Shown here in pieces: positions 35,417-44,268 of a stretch of DNA of 64,000 nt (within the stretch, counting starts at the first letter, position 1; every line of letters starts with the position of its first letter). The stretch is taken from NCBI RefSeq assembly GCF_003443655.1, contig NZ_CP031941.1:2227501-2291500 (forward strand), given 5' to 3'. The notes beneath the pieces were generated by a model, which saw nothing but the letters and a program-made list of their open reading frames with translations, was not told the origin of the DNA and ran no database searches. A program made the position numbers and the translations under genes. The DNA comes from Nostoc sphaeroides. GTDB taxonomy: Bacteria; Cyanobacteriota; Cyanobacteriia; Cyanobacteriales; Nostocaceae.

Positions 35417-35814
35417 TTGTTTATCCCCTCTGAAGTTATCGATGGGTATGAAAATTCCTAAAATCCGAGTCCTGAATCACAGAATTTTAGATTTTAAATT
35501 TTGGATTTTGGATTGAATAATTCAAAATTCAAAATTGTCTGAAAGCAAGCGAATTTAAACGCGAGAAAAAATCTAAAATTATTGAGTGAATGAAACCAAT
35601 TCGCAATTCGCTTTTTCGCGCATTCGCAATTAAATCAAGCCCGACACTAGGGGTGGGGTTTCGACCTGATTTGCGATGATGCGGATTATTTCACCCACAA
35701 GGGGCGAGGTTTTTACCTTTTCCCTTCTTGATAAAGAGCATTAATGCATGGGATCAATCTAAAATCTAAAATCGTTCGACTGAGCGAAGTCGAAGTCCAA
35801 AATCCAAAATTGAT
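35417..35814. other. Intergenic repeats with a 23-bp dispersed repeat at 35774-35796
   Basis: Contains AAAATC-type heptamers interrupted by GTTCGACTGAGCGAAGTCGAAGT (35774-35796 region), the same pattern of a small dispersed repeat inside a heptamer array as at 284 and 26331. It also has TTCGCAATTCGC stretches. No gene was seen. Confidence 0.5.
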
Positions 35815-36594
35815 TCACTCCTCACTATGATGCAGCGCTGTTAAAATTTCTTGCGAGTCAGTGACAAAACCGAAGCATTGTTTAACATTGTACAATGTCG
35901 CCAGCCAACAATATTCAGGAGAAGTGGTAGCGGTGCAATCTTTAACTAACACGCAGTCATATCCTAAGAAGTTGGCATCACATAAGGTAGTTAGTACACA
36001 TTGATCAGCATTAACACCAGCAAAAAATAATGTTGTTCTTCCCAAATTCCGTAATATACTATCTAAAGGTGTATCCCAAAATCCACTCATGCGATATTTG
36101 TCCACACGAATATCTTCGGGAATCTGTTCTAGTTCGTCTACTATTGCTGCGGCCCAACTACCTGCCATGAGTACTCTAGCACCATTGCTTGGCAGTGGAT
36201 CGCCCAATCCCACGCCTTCCCCTGTGGGATTATAAACGTGACGCGAACTAGCACTAATATTGAGCAAGTCGGGACGATTGCCCCAATTTATCCAAATGAC
36301 TGGAACACCAACCTCACGCAGTTCTGGAAGTAAATTGTTCAAAGGTTCAATAGGTTGACGCGCTGGAGTTACGTCCACGCCGATATGCGCTAACCAGCCA
36401 TCAGGGTGACAGAAGTCGTTTTGCATATCAATGACGAGGATAGCAGCTTTTGCCAAGTCTAGATGCAGGGTTTTAGTTTCTGTTGATAAAATAACGGGTT
36501 GTGGAGTCTTTTGAGGACGAGTGATATCTGCGATCGCATCATTCACTGTCCACGCATTTGGCACAACTCCCAATGTCCGTAATGGTAAATTCAT
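35815..36594 (-). CDS. Isochorismatase-fold cysteine hydrolase (biuret-hydrolase-like)
   Basis: 259 residues with the cysteine hydrolase triad: Asp in AILVIDMQNDFCHPDGW, Lys in VDKYRMSGFWDT, Cys in FFAGVNADQCVLTT. Members hydrolyse amides such as biuret, N-carbamoyl compounds or nicotinamide. It is divergent from an amidohydrolase gene (81 bases between the starts), a combination seen in pathways for cyclic ureides and triazine-like compounds, so the pair may act on one nitrogen-rich substrate. The exact substrate is unknown. Confidence 0.82.
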   Translation of the reverse strand: MNLPLRTLGVVPNAWTVNDAIADITRPQKTPQPVILSTETKTLHLDLAKAAILVIDMQNDFCHPDGWLAHIGVDVTPARQPIEPLNNLLPELREVGVPVIWINWGNRPDLLNISASSRHVYNPTGEGVGLGDPLPSNGARVLMAGSWAAAIVDELEQIPEDIRVDKYRMSGFWDTPLDSILRNLGRTTLFFAGVNADQCVLTTLCDANFLGYDCVLVKDCTATTSPEYCWLATLYNVKQCFGFVTDSQEILTALHHSEE

Positions 36595-36675
36595 AAAATT
36601 CTAATACCCAACGCCATTTTCTATTTTGTAACTTGAAACTTAGTTGAAAAGACGATTACTTAATCAAGGTTAAAT

Positions 36676-38121
36676 ATGGTAAGTTTCACCATCCAGAATG
36701 TTTTAATTGCCGCCAGTGATGATTATGCAACGGTAGATGTACAGATTGTAGATGGTGTGATAGCAGCGATGTCTACGACGGTCACTGAGCGCAGCCGAAG
36801 TGCGGGCTACGCCTACGCCCCCAATCTCCAAGCAATCGGCACTGTTATAGATGGCAAAAATAAGCTGCTGCTACCTGGCTTTTTCAACGCCCATACCCAC
36901 TCATCAGAGATGTGGCAGCGAGGAATCATGTCAGCTTTTCCTTTAGAATTATGGTTGGCGGAACTGTATGATTTTGCCCCTCTCGATCCTGAACAGGTTT
37001 ATCTCAGTGCTTTGGGTACTGCGGTGGAAACCCTACTTTCCGGCGGTACAAGTGTAGTAGATCACCTGGTGTTAATTCCCGGACTTGAATTAGAAACGAT
37101 CGCTATTGCCACTCGCGCTTACAGAGAAGTGGGAATTCGCGCCTTTATCGCCCCCTTAATTCAAGATGAATCCCTCAGCGCAGGTATCCCATCTGGGGAA
37201 TCAGCCCAAACTCATGAACCGTATTTTCGCACAACTGCCGCAACATTGGAAATCATCGAAGAGGCGGTAAGACAGTTTCATCGCCCGGATGAGGGGATAA
37301 ATATTTTAGTTGCACCAACGGGGATTCAATTGTGTACTGATGCTTTATTTCAGGGATGTATCGAGTTAAGCGATCGCTACAATCTTTGTCGTCACTCCCA
37401 TTTACTCGAAACCAGGGCACAGCAAAAACTCGCCCAAGAAAAGTACGGTTGTACTGCTGTGGAACATTTGAAAAGAATCGGATTTTTGAGCAATAAAACT
37501 TCACTTGCTCATTGCGTTTGGTTAAATGATGCTGATATCGCCATCCTCGCCGAAACTCAATCTACAGTTGTTCATAATCCTTTAAGTAATTTGCGTTTAG
37601 GCAGTGGCATCGCCCCCATTTTAAAATATCGCCAAGCTGGAGTAAATGTAACTTTTGGTTGTGATGGTGCTTCTAGTAATGACTCACAAGATTTGCTAGA
37701 AGCAATCAAAATGGGTTCTATTTTACATAATATTACAGACTCAGATTATCAACACTGGATTACACCCAGACAAGCTGTAGAAATGGCATCATTGGGAGGT
37801 GCAAAGGGACTGAATATAGCAGACAAACTTGGTTCCTTAACTGTGGGCAAAAAAGCCGATTTGGTACTTTATGACCTCACAAATTTATCATTATTACCTC
37901 GTACAGATCCCATTGGACTATTAGTTTTAGGTCGTCCTACGAATGTTGTTAATAGTGCTTGGGTAAATGGTAAGCAAATTGTTGCTGATGGCAAAGTGAC
38001 AACAATTAACGTTGATGAATTGCGACAAGAATTATTTAACCGCAGTCAATGGGAGACAAAGCGTAAATCTGAAACCGTAGCGCAAATTGAAGCGCATTAT
38101 CGCACGGTTATGGGGTTGTGA
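36676..38121 (+). CDS. Amidohydrolase-family deaminase/hydrolase
   Basis: A TIM-barrel metal hydrolase of the TrzA/cytosine- or guanine-deaminase-like branch, 481 residues. Metal and catalytic motifs: PGFFNAHTHSSEM, CRHSHLLETRAQ, LAHCVWLND, TFGCDGASSND, then KLGSLTVGKKADLVLYDL. The SHLLE and HCV motifs fit deaminases of heteroaromatic compounds. Residues about 36-52 (TERSRSAGYAYAPN region) derive from dispersed-repeat DNA inserted in frame in a surface loop of the small beta domain. It diverges from the cysteine hydrolase. The substrate is not known. Confidence 0.88.
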   Translation: MVSFTIQNVLIAASDDYATVDVQIVDGVIAAMSTTVTERSRSAGYAYAPNLQAIGTVIDGKNKLLLPGFFNAHTHSSEMWQRGIMSAFPLELWLAELYDFAPLDPEQVYLSALGTAVETLLSGGTSVVDHLVLIPGLELETIAIATRAYREVGIRAFIAPLIQDESLSAGIPSGESAQTHEPYFRTTAATLEIIEEAVRQFHRPDEGINILVAPTGIQLCTDALFQGCIELSDRYNLCRHSHLLETRAQQKLAQEKYGCTAVEHLKRIGFLSNKTSLAHCVWLNDADIAILAETQSTVVHNPLSNLRLGSGIAPILKYRQAGVNVTFGCDGASSNDSQDLLEAIKMGSILHNITDSDYQHWITPRQAVEMASLGGAKGLNIADKLGSLTVGKKADLVLYDLTNLSLLPRTDPIGLLVLGRPTNVVNSAWVNGKQIVADGKVTTINVDELRQELFNRSQWETKRKSETVAQIEAHYRTVMGL

Positions 38122-38265
38122 AAGACAATAAAATACAGAACTGCGGCAAAAAATTCGTGCTTTGGTGTTTAATATCCAATTAGATAATGGGAAAAATATA
38201 CTTAGTAACGTTGACGACTGTAATTTCCAAGATTACACTCTATACTGAGTAAGGATTTTTAGATT

Positions 38266-38880
38266 ATGACATCTTACACCAACATATTCAACCACTATCG
38301 TGAACATTTTTATTGCCGTGTAGAGCAGGAATATTCTTGGTATAAACAACCTGGCAATTTAAGAGATGCTGTCGAAAGAGCTTTTCTTAGTATAAACGAA
38401 AAGGGAGAAATTGAAGACCATCAATCCCGTTATGGTATTCCCAAGTGTTTACCTCTAGCGGCTGAGATTGCTTTAGAACATTTAGATACTCAGTGTATTA
38501 TTGATTTTGACAACTTTAATAGTATTTATCAATTTGTTCGCTCTGTTAGAAAGAAAGTTAAAGGTTTTGGTGAATTAGCCAATTATGATGTGGCAATGCG
38601 TATTGCTCACTATCAGGGTTGTGGAGAACTTCAGGTAGTCTATCTTCATGCAGGTGTTAAGACTGGATTTCGCGCTCTAGGTTTGAATGAAAAAAATAGA
38701 CGTATCATACCTATAGAAGAATTTCCTGAACCCTTTAACCAATTAAGCGGAGATCATCTAGAAAATTTACTTTGCCTCTACAAAAAAATGTTAGATGGTT
38801 CTTCTGTCGAGTTCCCTAAAACTTGTATTCGCCCAAAAAGAAATTCTTCTTCCATCAACAAAAACGGCCGTGTTTGCTAG
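38266..38880 (+). CDS. Hypothetical protein, possible helix-hairpin-helix fold
   Basis: A 204-residue soluble protein of unknown family. The stretch FVRSVRKKVKGFGELANYDV followed by AMRIAHYQG has the look of a helix-hairpin-helix turn such as that of DNA glycosylases, and QVVYLHAGVKTGFRALGL is a second likely conserved block. The C-terminus is basic and Ser/Lys-rich (RPKRNSSSINKNGR). No signal peptide or membrane segment. Possible nucleic-acid role is inference only. It is followed by a MITE and a toxin-antitoxin pair, an accessory-type neighbourhood. Confidence 0.6.
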   Translation: MTSYTNIFNHYREHFYCRVEQEYSWYKQPGNLRDAVERAFLSINEKGEIEDHQSRYGIPKCLPLAAEIALEHLDTQCIIDFDNFNSIYQFVRSVRKKVKGFGELANYDVAMRIAHYQGCGELQVVYLHAGVKTGFRALGLNEKNRRIIPIEEFPEPFNQLSGDHLENLLCLYKKMLDGSSVEFPKTCIRPKRNSSSINKNGRVC

Positions 38881-38897
38881 AATATCGCACAGAGGCT

Positions 38898-39033
38898 AGA
38901 CCTCTTGCATAAGTCGAATAGACCCCCCTTAATCCCCCCTTAGAAAGGGGGGAAAAAGAACTCTATCTAGTTCCCTCCCCTTTATAAGGGGAGGGTTAGG
39001 GTGGGGTGATTCAACGATTTTTGCAAGAGGTCT
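38898..39033 (+). mobile_element. 136-bp MITE with AGACCTCTTGCA ends
   Basis: AGACCTCTTGCA and TGCAAGAGGTCT are perfect 12-bp inverted repeats. The interior holds CCCCCCTTAGAAAGGGGGG and CCCTCCCCTTTATAAGGGGAGGG palindromes; a related interior fragment is at about 52860-52935. It ends 25 bases before the start of the antitoxin gene and could supply its promoter. Confidence 0.85.
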
Positions 39034-39058
39034 GCTAAATGCCAAAGGAAGTAGCTCT

Positions 39059-39313
39059 ATGCCAATTGTCATTACCCTTAGCCCAGAATTAGAAGCATTA
39101 TTACGCGACAAAGCTGCTCGGCAAGGTCAAGATGTTAGTCTTGTAGCGTCTGAGTTGCTTACCAGTGTCCTAGAGTGGGAAGTACAAGAATCAGAGGAGG
39201 CAATAAAGGGGATTCAACAAGGATTAGATGATTTTGAGACAGGACGGTTCCGATCTTTTCATGAGTTTGCCCAAGAACAGCGTCGCAAGTATAATCTGCC
39301 AGCTGATTCATGA
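39059..39313 (+). CDS. Antitoxin of a ParDE/RelBE-type pair
   Basis: An 84-residue protein. ITLSPELEALLRDKAARQGQ resembles a ribbon-helix-helix DNA-binding start, and the C-terminal DDFETGRFRSFHEFAQEQRR would wrap the toxin. AAGGAAG lies 8 bases before the ATG. It overlaps the toxin gene by four bases (ATGA). It would bind and neutralise the toxin and repress the operon. Confidence 0.8.
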   Translation: MPIVITLSPELEALLRDKAARQGQDVSLVASELLTSVLEWEVQESEEAIKGIQQGLDDFETGRFRSFHEFAQEQRRKYNLPADS

Positions 39314-39657
39314 AATATCGCATCGAAATTTCCAGTGTGGCGGAGTTTGAAGCAGACAGTGCCTTCCTATGGTTGTCCCAAGTCACATCCCCTTCAAAGG
39401 CAAGTCAATGGTATGCAAAATTGCTGCAAGCGATTGATTCTTTGTCTCAAATGCCGAAGCGCTGTCCTTTAGCGCCAGAGAACGAGTATTTCAGCCAAGA
39501 GATTCGACAACTACTTTATGGTGAAGGACGCAACTCATACCGCATCCTTTTCACTATTTTGGAGGGGCAAGAAGTATCTACAGTGCGTATTCTGCACATC
39601 CGACACGCTGCACAGCAAATCCTTTGTGAAGATCCTGATGAACCCAACGCCACCTAA
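39310..39657 (+). CDS. ParE/RelE-family toxin
   Basis: A 115-residue protein of the ParE/RelE fold: YRIEISSVAEFEADSAFLWL, WYAKLLQAIDSLSQMPKRCP, IRQLLYGEGRNSYRILFTIL, STVRILHIRHAAQQ. The basic residues and the RILFTI strand fit ParE-like gyrase poisons at least as well as RelE ribonucleases; the target is not certain. Unlike the other two toxin-antitoxin systems in the window this one seems intact. Confidence 0.85.
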   Translation: MKYRIEISSVAEFEADSAFLWLSQVTSPSKASQWYAKLLQAIDSLSQMPKRCPLAPENEYFSQEIRQLLYGEGRNSYRILFTILEGQEVSTVRILHIRHAAQQILCEDPDEPNAT

Positions 39658-39834
39658 CAAATCACCGCACCCGATCGCCATTCGGTTATATCCTGGGTGT
39701 TCAATATTATCTACCACCAATTATCCTTCTTTACAACATCAAAACTCTAGGAATTGACTACAAATCCATAAAAACACACGGATTTTTGTGTATGCTTTGT
39801 GGCCTGCCTTTGCGATACATTTCCTGGAGTAAAC

Positions 39835-41043
39835 ATGGAACGCGCTATTTCTGCGTTGGGAATTTTAGTTTTTATCGGTATATCCTACGTCTTCTCTGTT
39901 AATCGTCGTGCGGTGCGTTGGCGCGTAGTGGCGTGGGGTTTGGGATTTGAGTTTGCATTGGCGCTAGTGATTCTTAAAACTCCTTGGGGTTTGACTGTGT
40001 TTAAATCTCTGGGAGATATTGTCAGTCAATTTTTAGCATTTTCTGATGTCGGTGCAAAATTTGTCTTTGGAGAAAATTTTAAAGATCATTTCTTTGCCTT
40101 CCAAGTGCTGCCGACAATTATCTTTTTCTCTGCCTTTATCAGCGTTTTGTATTACTACGGCATTTTACAGCGAGTTGTAAACGCGATCGCGTGGGTAATG
40201 ATAAAGACAATGAAAACATCGGGTTCTGAATCTTTATCCTGTGCAGGTAACATCTTTTTGGGCCCAACAGAGTCGGCGCTGATGGTTAAACCTTATATAG
40301 CGAATATGACGCAATCAGAACTTCATGCTGTGATGACGGGTGGTTTTGCCACAATTGCGGGTGGAGTACTAGGGGCATATCTCTCCTTTGGGATACCAGC
40401 ACAACATCTGATTGCTGCTTTTTTTATGACTGCTCCCACATCGTTGGTGGTATCAAAATTACTTTACCCAGAAACAGAAGTATCAGAGACGGTTGGGAAG
40501 GCAAAAGCAGATGTAGAAACCAATTATGTAAATGTAATTGATGCTGCTACTACCGGAGCAATTGATGGTGTGAAGTTAGCAGTTAATGTTGGGGTGATGA
40601 TTATTGCCTTTTTAGGATTATTAGCTGCCCTGAATGCGCTGCTGGGATGGTTGGGGGGATTTGTCGGTTTACAGCAACTATCATTACAGTGGATTTTGTC
40701 TTTTGTTATGGCTCCTGTAGCTTGGCTGATGGGCGTACCTTGGGCTGATTGTCGGCAAGTGGGGGCTTTATTGGGTACAAAGACAATTCTGAATGAGTTT
40801 ATTGCTTTTTTGGATTTGAAGGCACTAATTGAAAGTGGTAAAATTTCTCAACGTGGAGTAATTATTGCGACTTACGCCTTATGTAATTTTGCAAATATCG
40901 GTTCAATTGGAATTACCATTGGTGGCATTACTGGAATAGCACCTAATCGCCAGCATGATTTAGCTCGTATGGGTGTAAGGTCAATGATTGGCGGATTGTT
41001 AGCGGGTTTTATTACCGCTTGTATTGCTGGGATGTTGATTTGA
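39835..41043 (+). CDS. nupC: Concentrative nucleoside transporter
   Basis: A CNT-family Na+- or H+-coupled nucleoside importer, 402 residues with about ten membrane or re-entrant helices. Family motifs: GSESLSCAGNIFLGPTESAL, MTGGFATIAGGVLGAYLSFG, GAIDGVKLAVNVGVMIIAFL, NEFIAFLDL, ALCNFANIGSIGITIGGITG. ATG 39835 is chosen since GGAG lies 5 bases before it; the frame extends to 39799 without support. Alone on its strand; the upstream toxin-antitoxin genes are unrelated in function. Confidence 0.93.
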   Translation: MERAISALGILVFIGISYVFSVNRRAVRWRVVAWGLGFEFALALVILKTPWGLTVFKSLGDIVSQFLAFSDVGAKFVFGENFKDHFFAFQVLPTIIFFSAFISVLYYYGILQRVVNAIAWVMIKTMKTSGSESLSCAGNIFLGPTESALMVKPYIANMTQSELHAVMTGGFATIAGGVLGAYLSFGIPAQHLIAAFFMTAPTSLVVSKLLYPETEVSETVGKAKADVETNYVNVIDAATTGAIDGVKLAVNVGVMIIAFLGLLAALNALLGWLGGFVGLQQLSLQWILSFVMAPVAWLMGVPWADCRQVGALLGTKTILNEFIAFLDLKALIESGKISQRGVIIATYALCNFANIGSIGITIGGITGIAPNRQHDLARMGVRSMIGGLLAGFITACIAGMLI

Positions 41044-41308
41044 AGGAGGCAGGGGGGAAAGAATGTTTTCCGATTTTTGCGATCGCCCTTACCCCCTATG
41101 CTGGAGAAAGCGATCGCTAGGTAAGTCTTAACACCTGCGTTTCCAAAATACGTTGCTAAACCAGTACTACCAACTGAATTACCAACCTCAATTGCAGATT
41201 TGCTAGTGCAAAGGTATGACTAAAACCTTTTTATAATCATGCTTCCAGTAGCTTACAGCTATTTTCAGGTAAATAGACCATGCGGTAGGGGCACAGCATT
41301 GCTCATAC

Positions 41309-41494
41309 GTGTCAACTTAACGTAAAAGCCATGTCCCGCAAGGAACTGAAGTTCCAAGAATAATAGCTAAAGTCATCTGAAGATGACTAAATAATCTGAA
41401 AAATCTTTAGTCTACTTTAGTAGACTTTAGCTATGAGCCTTGAACTTTAGTTCGAGGCGGGCGAGTCAGCTAAACTTTTAGCTTAAGTTGACAC
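41309..41494 (+). repeat. Foldback element (GTGTCAACTTAA ends), copy 2, complete and nested
   Basis: GTGTCAACTTAA and TTAAGTTGACAC are perfect inverted ends, 186 bp. It sits in the loop of a larger hairpin (TAGGGGCACAGCATTGCTCAT at 41286, its complement ending at 41517), i.e. inside another palindromic repeat. It is inverted relative to copy 1. Confidence 0.85.
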
Positions 41495-41646
41495 CAATGA
41501 GCATTGCTGTGCCCCTACCAAAGATGTGGTTCAAATACATGAAAACTGCTGTAAAACGCCATAATACGTTGCATTTATGTGAAAATACTGGGTTTAAGGG
41601 TGAATTAAAACAATTCGCAATTCGCTTTTTCGCAATTCGCAATTAC

Positions 41647-41730
41647 GTTTTGTGACGGGGATTTAGACGCCGACACTTTCACGCGCTGCTTGATAGAAGC
41701 AGGGGACTTAAACCCCTACCACTTGTTAAA
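41647..41730 (-). repeat. 84-bp dispersed repeat, copy 2
   Basis: Inverse of the repeat at 3994-4077 with a diverged middle (GCGCTGCTTGATAGAAGC region). Confidence 0.6.
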
Positions 41731-42335
41731 ACCGGATTTATTACTCTACATCGAGAGGAGTTATCAGCAAAAATGTTACATATTAGACACTTCAAAAATC
41801 CTAATTTATCCGTGGGTTCATTTTTCTAAAATTGTATTTTGCAAAAAAATAATTCCTAGCCAAAAATCTTGGCGCAATCATGCCCAAAATTTTTGATTGC
41901 GATCGCTAATTCTCAGTCTAATATTTGAAAATTTCCCATCACAGACAACTATCTAAAGACTGAAAGTTCTTCCTCGATATCCAGCCATTAGTTAGTTGTA
42001 TAATTTTGCAAAAAGATTAATAATACAAGATATCGCCAAGACAAATTTTATTTCTTAAACGTTGCGAAAGATCATGATGCATCTAGCTTGACGGCATTAA
42101 CGCTCTTCTGCAATTATAAAGAGACGGCTATTAAAAGCTAATTATTCTAGTGCTTGGGTGCGATTTTATCATTTATAAAATCGCCTACTCGCATGTAAGC
42201 ATCTTTATTTTTGCAACATACCATATACCACAATATCGTTGTTTATGTTTATTAGTGTTATATGCGGTTTTTCAAAAACCAAATAGAAATTTTGTACTAT
42301 GTGTGGTGAACATTTAGATAGTAGAGGATATTTCC
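41731..42335. other. Intergenic region upstream of the SLH/fasciclin gene
   Basis: AT-rich, without a gene. A short open frame (41690-41896) is not supported. The last 100 bases before ATG 42336 probably contain the promoter, but no clear -35/-10 pair was chosen. Confidence 0.4.
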
Positions 42336-44027
42336 ATGTTTAGTTTCTTTCGTTGGCCATCAGCAAGGGTTACTTTAGTAGTTCTGGGAATGACAGCTGC
42401 TACAATAACTCCCATAGTAATTTCTACCCCAGCTTTATCTCAAAATACTGTTCCATCTGAAACACCATCACCTGCAACACCATCGCCTACTTCAACAGTA
42501 AACTTGTCTGATGTTTCCTCAGATTATTGGGCGCGTCCCTTCATTCAAGCCTTAGCTGACAATAACGTAATTAGTGGCTTTCCTGATGGCAGCTTTCGGC
42601 CGAATCAAGGTGTGACTCGGGCAGAGTTTGCCGCCCTCATTCAAAAAGCTTTCCCAAACCAAAATCGAGTTCGGCAATTAAGCGCAGGTGGATTTAGTGA
42701 TGTTCCTGCTGGCTATTGGGCAGCTTCTGCAATTCAGAACGCCTACGAAACTGGATTTCTGGCAGGCTATCCTGGCAACGTGTTTAGACCAAATGAACAA
42801 ATACAGAAGGTACAGGCGATCGTTGCTGTAACCAATGGTTTGGGTTTAACTGCTAGCAGCACTGGAACCAGTAGTGACCTCAGCACCTACTACAACGATG
42901 CCTCAGCTATCCCGAACTATGCTGTTAATAGTGTGACAATAGCAACACAATCTAATATTGTTGTTAATTATCCAGATGTAAAACAACTCAATCCGCAACA
43001 GCCCCTAACTCGTGCTGAAGCTGCGGCACTCTTATATCAAGCTTTGGCTAAACAGGGAAGGGTGCAACCAATTGCTAGCAATCTTCCCGCTACTCAATAT
43101 ATTGTCGGTGGAACTCAAACCGGTACTGATATTGTTTCTCTTGCTGCATCCAGTAATTCTTTGACAACTCTGACTTCTTTATTAAGGACATCAGGTTTAG
43201 CAGATATTCTTCAACAGCCTGGCCCTTATACAGTCTTCGCTCCCACCGATCAAGCATTTGCGGCTTTACCTGCTGCTACCTTACAGCAGTTACAGCAACC
43301 AGAAAACAGAGATGCATTGATCAAGATTTTGTCATACCATGTCGTTCCTGGTGCAGTAACTTCTAGTCAACTCTCGGCTGGAGAACTGAGAACCTCTGAA
43401 CAAAGCCCTGTAAATATTAAAATCGATTCTGCTAACAATCAAGTCTCGGTGAATAATGCCAGAGTTATTCAGGCGGATGTGAAAGCTAGCAATGGTGTTA
43501 TCCATGCAATTAATGAAGTCCTCGTCCCGCCTGATGTTAACATCAGTCAGTTAAATCAACCACCAACAGGAACCACAAATGGGGCAACACCTGAGGTAAC
43601 GCCAGGTAGAACTACTCTTGGTGGCCCTAGCTACATCGGGGGTGGTGGTAACATTGGTTTGAGCGGTGACGATACAGCTTTGGGCGACAGCAACTTTGCA
43701 GTGTTCAGCAAAATTGGCCTGACACGCAATATCTCAGTCCGACCATCGGTGATCTTTGGGGATGATACAATATTTTTGGTTCCCTTGACTTTGGATTTTA
43801 CTCCTCGCGCAACTGCTGAGGTGGGTCAACGAACTTTCTCTATCTCTCCTTATGTGGGTGCTGGCGTAGCCATAGAAGCTAATCTGGATACTGATTTTGG
43901 ATTACTGCTAACTGGTGGTGTAGACGTTCCTCTCGGTACTCGATTTACATTAAATGGCGCTGTAAATGCTGCTTTTATGGATGAAACTGATGTCGGGCTA
44001 CAATTAGGACTTGGCTACAACTTCTAA
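42336..44027 (+). CDS. SLH - fasciclin - outer-membrane beta-barrel-like surface protein
   Basis: 563 residues. A signal peptide (cleavage near PALSQ) is followed by three SLH modules (about 56-250: DYWARPFIQALADNNVISGF; GYWAASAIQNAYETGFLAGY; a third with NPQQPLTRAEAAALLYQAL). A fasciclin/FAS1 domain follows (about 265-400: LLRTSGLADILQQPGPYTVF, APTDQAFAALP, ILSYHVVPG, GVIHAINEVLVPP), then a glycine-rich beta region ending in GLQLGLGYNF, the aromatic end typical of outer-membrane proteins. It probably joins envelope layers or mediates adhesion. The SLH set is close to that of the 10395 gene. A strong hairpin terminator follows. Confidence 0.9.
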   Translation: MFSFFRWPSARVTLVVLGMTAATITPIVISTPALSQNTVPSETPSPATPSPTSTVNLSDVSSDYWARPFIQALADNNVISGFPDGSFRPNQGVTRAEFAALIQKAFPNQNRVRQLSAGGFSDVPAGYWAASAIQNAYETGFLAGYPGNVFRPNEQIQKVQAIVAVTNGLGLTASSTGTSSDLSTYYNDASAIPNYAVNSVTIATQSNIVVNYPDVKQLNPQQPLTRAEAAALLYQALAKQGRVQPIASNLPATQYIVGGTQTGTDIVSLAASSNSLTTLTSLLRTSGLADILQQPGPYTVFAPTDQAFAALPAATLQQLQQPENRDALIKILSYHVVPGAVTSSQLSAGELRTSEQSPVNIKIDSANNQVSVNNARVIQADVKASNGVIHAINEVLVPPDVNISQLNQPPTGTTNGATPEVTPGRTTLGGPSYIGGGGNIGLSGDDTALGDSNFAVFSKIGLTRNISVRPSVIFGDDTIFLVPLTLDFTPRATAEVGQRTFSISPYVGAGVAIEANLDTDFGLLLTGGVDVPLGTRFTLNGAVNAAFMDETDVGLQLGLGYNF

Positions 44028-44050
44028 GTAAATACAACTAGAACACGCAG

Positions 44051-44076
44051 TAGGGTAGCACATCTGTGCTACCCTA
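44051..44076 (+). terminator. Rho-independent-type hairpin after the SLH/fasciclin gene
   Basis: AGGGTAGCAC / GTGCTACCCT forms a perfect 10-bp stem with loop ATCT, extended by the outer T-A pair (44051 and 44076) and followed by GTTTATT. Confidence 0.8.
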
Positions 44077-44268
44077 GTTTATTCAAACAAATTGAAAACA
44101 CCTACAATACTAGTAGTCTGTCAAGAAATAATTGACGAATAGATTTTCTGTAGAGACGGCGATTTATCGCGTCTTTCTAACTAGTGGTCTGTCTCATAAG
44201 TTCTGATTGATTAGTTTGTTACCAAAACCCTGTAGAGACGCAAAATTTTGCGTCTTTACAACCCTGTA

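Noticed and set aside
41690..41896. A 68-codon plus-strand frame
   Set aside because: Begins inside the 84-bp repeat and has no recognisable features.
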